This document shows, one piece after another, positions 56,100-64,000 of a stretch of DNA of 64,000 bases. A program made the position numbers and the translations under genes. The first letter of the stretch is position 1. Each line of letters starts with the position of its first letter. The notes beneath the pieces were generated by a model. That model ran no database searches, was not told the origin of the DNA, and saw only the letters and a list, made by a program, of their open reading frames with translations. The stretch is from Dryococelus australis. Taxonomy: Eukaryota; Arthropoda; Insecta; Phasmatodea; Phasmatidae. The stretch covers positions 64,073,260 to 64,137,259 of the forward strand of contig CM057005.1 of the NCBI GenBank assembly GCA_029891345.1, written 5' to 3'.

Positions 56100-56285
56100 C
56101 TGTGTATTGTATTGTATAGGGTTTTTAACGTGGCCCGGTTTTATGCTTGAAAGCTTAGCAGGGGATGGCTTACAGACTAACTTATAGCCGAACTTTAATT
56201 AACAGCCATGCCTAATCCGGGATTCGAACTCAGAATTTCCCACACCCTAGGTCGGTGGCGCACCAACCACGGGAGGACGGCAGCC
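56100..56285 (-). repeat. tRNA-derived SINE (third family, S3)
   Basis: Minus strand: CCCGTGGTTGGTGCGCCACC (A box), GTTCGAATCCCGGATTAGGC (B box), then AGTTCGGCTATAAG and a downstream body. Distinct from S1 and S2. Confidence 0.6.
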
Positions 56286-56349
56286 TATGGATTGTGTATT
56301 TTATTTAGAGAGAGTATGGGAGATTTTAAGCTTCGGTGCAATCTTATTA

Positions 56350-56581
56350 TAGGCTTTTCACTGTAAAGTGAGCACTTTTGAGGCCCTAGTTACTTTTTCC
56401 TTTCAGCCACTGTTTACCCTATAACCACCTTTTTGAATAAATATTTTAATGTGAATAATAAACACAGTGTGTATACTCCACTGCACTCGGAATCTAACGC
56501 CTAAGGCTACAATAAAATATATTTATTGAATATTATTCTAAATGAGAATTCAAAACTGCTCACTTTACCGTGAACAGCCTA
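56350..56581 (+). mobile_element. MITE family 1, short form
   Basis: TAGGCTTTTCACTGTAAAGT to CTCACTTTACCGTGAACAGC, flanked by TA. Close to the consensus short form. Confidence 0.92.
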
Positions 56582-56685
56582 TAAAGGCACGTGGACGCCA
56601 GAGTCACAGATATTTTTTTTTTGCCTTTCAGGTTACCGAATGCCTGGGACTCCTTCAAAGATTTTCTTTTTGAATATGTGTTATA

Positions 56686-57368
56686 TACAGGTGTATCTAA
56701 ATTCGACCGACAAACTTCGGCTGTAGGTTAATCATGAAAAAATAAGTTGAAACCATACATATAACCTATGGTTTAAAGTGAATACGAAGCGTGGTACATA
56801 TCTTTGAAGTTGGACCTGGAACACTGTTGGAGATAATATTATGTAAGGTGGAACACCTATTGTCGGGATATGGTTAACTTAACAGAGATCTTCTAAAACG
56901 CCACCATACGTGTCGCTGTCATCAAATTTTTTCATGTAAATAATCACTGTTGCTACTACTATTATTTTCAACTAACATCCGTATTGCGGTAGCATGTTAG
57001 GGATTTAAAGGACGGATTAGTAATCCTCATGTCACAATTAACGAAAATGTCACCTTGTGTAAATACCCCAAACCTCACCGTTTTCGAGTAATTCGTGTTT
57101 TACTTTAAAGTAATATATACTAATACCTGGCAGGTGGGGCTCGCACAATACCCAATAACACTCTTTTGTGGCTAAAAGGAGAGGAAGATACCAGAGTAAG
57201 GTACATTACAATGGTACTGTAGATAACATGTTCTTCTACTACAACTTTAAAAATATGTACCTCCCGTAGAATTAATTTTAGATTATATTTCGTTTATATG
57301 TTTTCAACTTATTTTTCGTGATTAACCTACACCCGAAGTTTGTAGGTCGAATTTAAATATATTCTGTA
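56686..57368. mobile_element. Tc1/mariner-type MITE, ~683 bp
   Basis: The left has TACAGGTGTATCTAAATTCG, CCGACAAACTTCGGCTGTAG and GTTAATCATGAAAAAATAAG. The right is the reverse complement: CTTATTTTTCGTGATTAACC through GAATTTAAATATATTCTGTA. About 80-bp arms, TA flanks, no coding content. Confidence 0.85.
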
Positions 57369-60300
57369 TATTCTTATATTTTGTACGAACTAATTATACA
57401 GTATTGCAATTTTTTTTTATTGAATCAATTATTTTCGTGTGGTGTGTTTAATTGTAAAAGCTTCTTGTCTCTGCGCATTCGTGGGCCTATTGTGATTCTG
57501 GGCCTGTTGTGATTACGGCATCCACCTTGATGGCACCGTAGTTGAATTTTTCGTTTTACGACGGACTTGTATTCCTGTCCCCGATCACACGTGGTCTTCG
57601 TGACGCTGGCGTGAGTTGAGTTGCTACACTGGTAACCTTTCAAGGAAAATTGTTTATCGGGATCATAAACTGATGGCTGAAGAAGCACAGGGACCCAAAG
57701 TTAGGAACCGCATCATCAGAATTCGTTTGAAGTGGGGATGTATAAAATCCACGCGGGGAAAAAAAAAAAACACGGACAATCCGGATCGGATCCGCAACTT
57801 GTTGGATTCTAAGTTGTGCATGTTCACTCTGTGACCACTCACTCTCAGCCGTGCGTGTAAAGTGATAATTTCCTTAGAACAGTGCCACAAAACCATGCAA
57901 ACGGGCCCATACCGTCAGTTGTAACAAATATCCAATATAACAGATGAAAAATGGCTTTTAGTGATGGCTGAAAGACACGCTGTTGCTAGTGAAAGCCTAT
58001 CGATTATGCTATTAAGACATAACTATTCACTTTGCATACTATTATGATAATTTTTAAAGTTGTCTAAAAAAAAAAATGTTACTGGTTTGTCGTCAGTATG
58101 CCTTCGAAGTAGTGGCCAAACACTGGCGTTTCAATCAAACATGTATAATGATACTTTCTGAAAAGTAGTGAAGAAGGTATATTTTACAGTAAATGCTGCA
58201 TTGTTTTTGGGAGGCGATGTGAATTTCGCATTCCTTGGCGTTATCTTAATAGTAAATTAGTTAATCGACAACTAGCCATTGGAAATCACTTTTAGTGTAG
58301 TGCAAGCTTTATAAGTAGCTTAAGGAAGCCTTTTATTGCCGCTGTACACGAAACTGGTTATGAATTGTTTTTAAACTCATTTACCGTTGCGCTAGGAATG
58401 ACGCATAGTTCCATATTATATCTCTAGAAATTTTTGGAATGCCTTCTCCCCAAACATTATTCTTTTTTCCCTGTCTCCTGGATGGTTATATGCTCATGGC
58501 AGGGAATCTGGAACAGTGAAACTTCGGCATGAATTCAGTTAATAAATAACGAAATGATTTGGAGCCTACTATCCTGGAGGTTTTTATCGTATTTAGCCTT
58601 TCTGTACGTGACCATACAACTGAAAACCCACAATTTACAAGCTTTTATTTAACTTCACTTGTTAGCGTGAAATCTTTTAAGATAATTTTGACCCACTACC
58701 ACATATCTTATAACCTTGAAGCTTTGCTCACAAACGTTCCGGTGGCAATACAGTATGTCTTTTTTTCTATTTTATATCGCTCTCTCTCCCCCTCTCCCCT
58801 CCTCTGTCCCCCTCCCCCCTTTTTCACACTCACACAAACTCTTGTAAGTTTGGCCGGGAACAACAAATTAAAGTAACGACTACCAGTTATCAGCTGATGT
58901 CTTACAAAATGGCTGACAAGAGATCAAGGACTCTTCCAAGATGGCATCCTGTAACGTTACATAAGTTGGTAGACATCGTCGAGGGTGTGCGCATCCCATC
59001 TCTCTGTCTCAATGTCAAACGTTTATTTTTCCTCTGCAATTGTCAAAGCTACGTGGCTTTGACCCAGGTTAACCCATTCAAACATAATGCACACAGTTGT
59101 GTAGATTACGCTAACGTAGTCATAATTGGTTAATATAACTGTAGCCGAACATTTAGCCTACAGCTCATTGGCTGTGGCAACGAAACAAGTGTTGTGTCGA
59201 CTTCAGTACGCATCGTTAAATTTTTTCTTTGCAACACCTGAAACCACACATTTACTCGGGTTTGAAAGTGTTAGTAATTACTCTGCCGAGTTAATTTTAT
59301 GTTTCAGGTGTTTCGCAACAGAGGTAATTTTTGGTTCGAAAAGTACTCTAACAACGCCTTGCAATAACTTACACTGTGGAACCCATGAGGAAAGTTTTTG
59401 TTGGTTTATGGTACAAGCAGCAAGCGATTATGTAACGTTGGCTTGCCAGTTACAGCCAGTAGCATTATCAAGGTAACGCCTCTGCGTGTGTCCGTGATGA
59501 CTTTTGACATCGTACAGCAATCACCTTGAATTTACGTATACACAACATGTTGTACGTGAATAATATGTTAGGGGGTCAACGCAGCTTCTACTTCCACCTA
59601 CGCAAAATACTGGCAAGTATCTGGTTGAACACGTGATTTTGACATTTCCTGTGACAGTTGGTGAACTCAGTGTTGACGAAATGCACAGAAGACTAAGATA
59701 TGTCTAACTACGGCTCCGAATTTGCCGCAGATCCTTTATTTTATAACTGTGTAGGTATAGGTTGGCATGGCTGTGGTGTTACGTCACACGGTCATGCGCA
59801 GGCGTGAGGCGTGAAAGACGACGGGTCCCTGATTACGGTGGACTCCGAACCTTTTTGGTACAGACTCAGTGCTCAGAAATTTTCTAGTTATACCTTGTCG
59901 GTCCGACTTCCTCGCCATATAAATGTGGTTCCTTTGTACACGGCCAACGAGGACCCAGATTCGCTTGGCGGTAGCATTTTTCATCTACAGTATAAGGGTG
60001 GGATAATTCTACGGGTTCAATGAGCCGCATGCTAGACTCCACAGTCCGTTGTATACTCAAACTTCAGCTGTTTCTTCTTTGGCTGCTGCTCCAGTGCGTA
60101 GTCATATTTACCTCAGACGTGTAGTCACGGGATTCCGTCCTCCTTTACTTACATGTTTGTTATTGGCCTAGAGTCATCCAGGAGGCGTGTAATAAACGGT
60201 GAGCCAATTGCGCGAGCAGCTCAAATATACACGTGTTTGAAGCACAGCTTGTGCGCGAATGAAGTCGCGGAACCCTCCCATCCCTAGTAATTCCATCGAC

Positions 60301-61049
60301 GTTGACTCTGCCTCGCTTGGGAATAAAGCGTGAAAATGATTGCATCGAAAAAATTTTGTAACCTATCAATATTTAATTATATTCCGGTATAATTACGATG
60401 CTGTTCTGCAATGTTTTGGAAACGTTCTGATTGTACGTGTTTAAATATGCGAATAAAACATTCGACGCTTTCACCGTACAGTTATTTTAAGGAAATCATA
60501 TATACTTTAATCTTAAATAAAATTTTTGTTGTAATTTTTTTATTATTTTTCACAATGAAGGTTATCAAGTACGTATGTCTATGAATAACGTTTCAGGTGT
60601 TATAAATCATCCGATGTTCGTATTACTTAGCGAATTTAGAGAATTGCTGACACCTACCATGTTTGGCTGTGCAGTAGCATACCTTTGACTTTCGTTCGAG
60701 AAGTTATAATTTCGATCTCAGCTGGTTGACCTGGTGTTGGCTCTATCCACGTGATTTATTTTCATCGTCATCCAAAACAAGGGCAGACGTAGTTCCTTAA
60801 CAGGGCTGCCTGATTCGTCTACTATATCCTCTCGTTTTTTGCGGGTTGCATTGCAATTCTTTTTCGTGCACTACATAACGATAATCAAAGCGCTCTCGTA
60901 TTACGGAGCGGCCGACGCGCATGTGTATAGGGGGCAAGGGAAATATTAGTAATGAATGAGTTCTATTTCCTATTACAATTTTATGAAATGGCATGGCATA
61001 TAGGATTAATATTTATATGTACACACACACATATGTGTGTGTGTGTGTG
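57369..61049. other. Unassigned region
   Basis: Several short plus frames (58559-58876, 58897-59133, 59126-59476) and overlapping frames near 57425-57896 and 59784-60023 show no recognised domain. A pyrimidine tract lies at 58780-58830. If host exons are present here I could not identify them. Confidence 0.4.
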
Positions 61050-61135
61050 TGGCCACACAGTGGTGAACTGGCCAGATCAATCACCTCCTATAATGGCCAC
61101 CCGGGTTTGAATCCAAAGGGGTCACGCCTTATTTT
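61050..61135 (+). repeat. tRNA-derived SINE head
   Basis: CACAGTGGTGAACTGGCCAG (A-box-like) and CCACCCGGGTTTGAATCC (B box) at tRNA spacing, just after a (CA)/(TG) microsatellite at 61020-61051. Confidence 0.5.
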
Positions 61136-61461
61136 AGTATGTGGGAAATGTGGCAAACTTTTACGTAGGGTTTTTATTTTAGGGGTATTCACGTTTCCCT
61201 CTTAATTTCATTCCGATGTTATTTCATCCCTACGTCATCAAATTCCGTTCTCCCTCTTGGCGCTAGCCACCTCAAATTACGTTCGCTGGTGCTGCCTCAA
61301 ATGGGAACATCATCATCATCATATATATATATATGCTCTCAAATTCGCTAGTAATACAACTGAATTGTCTTTATATAATCGAATTACACTTAGCTGCATT
61401 TAGCCATACTCATAAAATGAGTATAAATAAATCATTAAAAAAAGATTAATTTTTGACCTAC

Positions 61462-61860
61462 CTTTCGGTTTCCACACAGCAAAGTACCATACTTCTCGTT
61501 CTGTTATGTTAAGTTGACCTTGAACTTGGTAGAAATATGGATGTTCTTCTTTCAACTTTAACGTGTAATTTTCTTTACGTAGAAATTTAAGCTTTCCTGC
61601 AGTGAAAGCCTCTTCTGGAGACACTTTTTTTGTTGAGGAAGGACATTTTATCTCTACGATTGCACTTTCTTCTATGACGGCATCAGGGGTTGCTCTAAGA
61701 TATGGGTACTCTTTGTGAATAAAGAAACCACATTTTTCAATTTTTTCCCCAAGTATTTCACTGACTGAAAGCAATACAGTTGCCTCCATTTCTATACCTT
61801 ATCTTGTATCTGCATTTCCAGAGAATGTCAGATAGTGGATATATTCTACTACAGAAGCAC
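61462..61860 (-). pseudogene. YqaJ-like exonuclease domain of the above
   Basis: ICKMRTTTFCASVVEYIHYL starts the domain upstream of the open frame, then a stop (NADTR*GIEM), then CGFFIHKEYPYLRATPDAVI, AIVEIKCPSSTKK and HPYFYQVQGQLNIT. The D of TPDA, the E and K of VEIKCP and the Q of YQVQGQL are the catalytic/metal-binding set of lambda-exonuclease-like YqaJ nucleases, and all are present. After FAVWKPK the sequence meets a donor (GTAGGT), and the expected C-terminal exon was not found to the left. Confidence 0.8.
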
Positions 61861-64000
61861 AAAAAGTCGTGGTTCGCATTTTACATATTTTTCAGAAACG
61901 TGACCCAGTGATACGTTTTCGTCTTTGCTCTCTTCATTCTTGTGAATTAGTTTTTGTCTTTTGTGTTACTTTGTATTGCCCTTCTTCTTTCATCGGTACA
62001 CTCTTCTTGTAAAGATCTCAAATACACCTATTTTAGGACAGCAAGTTTATCATCAGGGGTGTCTGGTAAAGGTTCTGCCGTATGTGGTCCTTAATGCTCA
62101 TCTGGGCCTGTGCCACTATACTTGAGTGATCTTTTTGCAACTGACTTCTTTCGGCGTTGGCGTATTTTATTGCTGGACCTGTTCTGAGCAATATGTTTCT
62201 TTGTAAAGACTCCAGGACTCCTATTAGTCAATGTTTTGTGTTATGCAATGTTATGCAATTCACTCTTTGAGTTGTGCGCCACAACTGCACACTGACTTCT
62301 TCCCAGGAACGAAAAATAAAAATTGTGAAATAAGTACGAAAACATATATAATTTATCACGTACTAAATGCTTTAAGCTTAATTGTGACAGTTATTTATCG
62401 CCAAAATTATATTAAAATGGGATACATATGTAACATATGCGTATTTTATCACTCATATTCATATCAAAAATATTATTTCTATGAGCGGTAAGTTAAGTCA
62501 TCACAGATGTCAACTTTCTTATTACGCTATTTAATGTTTGGTACTAGGTGTTTGGATATAATACAGTAGGCCATATTGTTTTAAATGTAAATAAAATTAA
62601 TTTATAAAGAATTATGCAAGTCTGTAAATATTAGAAACTTCTAAAAAAAGCAGTAAAATGATCACCTATGTATATTTTTGTGCACCATTTCATTCGCGCT
62701 TTCATATATTAAACAACTCCCAAATATTTTAGGCATGTTAAAATTTTTTGGGAACATGCACAGGTATTCTCAATGAAGTTGACTAAAACAATACCAAACG
62801 CTGCTGACGGATAGGAAATTGCAGCAAACGTTGCAATTACTTAGGATGAAAAATTATTTACTGCCGTAAGTATCAACCATATATTGAAATTTACTGACGT
62901 TACCTGAAATGACTGGCGCATGCTGAAATTAATACGTTTTCCACCTATAGTTTTGGCAACCAAAGAATTAAATTGCTCCACACAGTTGTTGTCAACATCT
63001 TAAATTAAACTGTTTGTATGTTGAGCAACTCTGTTCAATGCTGACAGAATTTCAGTGAAAATCCCAGGTTCTTTCATAACAGGAACCTTATTACTCTCTT
63101 CTGGCTTCGGAACGTTACAAAAATATCCTCTTTCAGGACAATGAGTGTGGTAGCCAAATACGTGATAAGGACAATTCAAAATGTCTTTTCTCAACTGTTC
63201 GCAGCTAACGTTTCGAGGAAGGCCATTCCCGTAGCCTGTTAATATAATTTCGTAGAATATGATTTCTGCATTTAATTGTTTCATTGAGAAAATCTGGTCC
63301 ATAAAGCAAAGATTCAATCACTTGCTTATTAACACGGTTATCCCCATCACCAATCAATCGTGCACACCTGCAAAGAAAAATATTACTGAGAAAATTAAAT
63401 AAATGACATCAGTGCATAACATTAAAAAAATATTTGTAATTTGCAAATCAGTTAAAAATTTAAGTTAGTAAAATGTACTACCACTTACTTGATTCCATGT
63501 GGCGGAACACTTTTTGTGAAACCTGCTACACTCCCATCGGCTTTCGTTGCAGTTGGTGCTCCTGTCCAGTTCTTGTAACACTTATGCGGAGGAATGTTTG
63601 ATTTCCTGTGTTTTCGATCACATATCGCACAGTACTTATTTCTCACTTCCAGGCGTAGGACTTTTTAAGTTCGGTAGCCTGCGATAGCAGTCTGCGAAAG
63701 AAGAAATCAGTTTGTGATCTGTGAGAATAACTGTATGGAAATATAGATATGTATAAAAATATAGATGCGTATAAAGATGTGAAATTCGCGACGTTACTTA
63801 CTGTTCCAGACAGGGAATTGTACTTATTCCGGTAGGATCTCTTTCCCCACATGCAGTCTGCGACGACTGTTACCAATGGGAAACCTTCTTTGTCAACTCC
63901 GCCACATTCGCGGGCTACCGTGGCTTCATCTTTTGCCGCCTTTTCCATTTCTTTGTTGCCTACGTCTTGGAAAAGAGTTGACACCCGTATAAAAATATGT
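61462..64000 (-). pseudogene. Mutator-like transposase-domain / YqaJ-nuclease gene, decayed, cut by window edge
   Basis: Read from right to left it has four exon-like blocks: about 64000-63832, 63691-63489, 63367-62904 and about 62298-61462, with GT..AG borders. The first three give the DNA-handling core of the insect Mutator-like transposase-domain family (GFPLVTVVADCMWGKRSYR, YCAICDRKHRKSNIPPHKCY, ARLIGDGDNRVNKQVIESL, IKCRNHILRNYINRLRE, CPYHVFGYHTHCPERGYFC, NNCVEQFNSLVAKTIGGKR). The last gives a YqaJ-type exonuclease domain. I count at least eight in-frame stops (for example TAA at 63665-63667) and two frameshifts, so it is a pseudogene. Whether it began as a transposon gene or a host-captured one is unknown. 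Confidence 0.75.

Noticed and set aside
61400..61789. YqaJ domain as sign of phage or bacterial contamination
   Set aside because: It is joined by introns to a Mutator-like transposase region known in insects and is embedded in insect-type AT-rich DNA.

Overview
The window is animal nuclear DNA, most likely from an insect with a large, repeat-rich genome. It is AT-rich, genes are sparse, introns are kilobases long with GT..AG borders, and it carries tRNA-derived SINEs, Tc1/mariner remnants and many MITEs. A polyneopteran such as a stick insect would fit, but the order is a guess; the insect call rests on the neuropeptide gene and the transposon families.

The one intact host gene found is on the minus strand: a CNMamide (CNMa) neuropeptide precursor in three coding exons at 14532-14380, 10066-9868 and 6355-6276. 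Joined, they give 143 codons: signal peptide, acidic helical spacer, Lys-Arg, GSYMSLCHFKICNM, amidation Gly, Arg-Lys-Arg, short tail and stop. No single open reading frame shows it, because the mature peptide is split across the exon 2/3 junction. Intron 1 (4.3 kb) holds a 1.35-kb element with about 345-bp inverted arms and a foldback element with internal tandem repeats. Intron 2 (3.5 kb) holds a MITE, a SINE and another repeat.

Region by region: 1-6.2 kb is intergenic, with two long MITEs and a 700-bp degenerate tandem array. 6.2-14.6 kb is CNMa. 14.8-35 kb is a graveyard of SINEs, MITEs, a Tc1/mariner-like element and several nested insertions, including a three-level nest at 31.9-33.2 kb. 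36-38 kb has a mariner-like element with clear ~110-bp inverted repeats. 38-46 kb is mostly unassigned AT-rich DNA. 46-51 kb is dense in MITEs and has a LINE fragment inside a Tc1 remnant. 51-57 kb has a possible TTAA-flanked element, a mariner fragment, an RTE-like LINE tail and two Tc1-type MITEs. 61.4-64 kb (minus, cut by the window edge) is a decayed Mutator-like transposase/YqaJ-nuclease gene.

The dominant theme is one group of TA-flanked MITEs (family 1, 18 pieces in a long ~420-bp and a short ~235-bp form) and a related family 2, which insert into each other and into other repeats. No rRNA, genuine tRNA gene, CRISPR array or second intact host gene was found. All identifications are by eye; family names marked as inference have not been checked by search.
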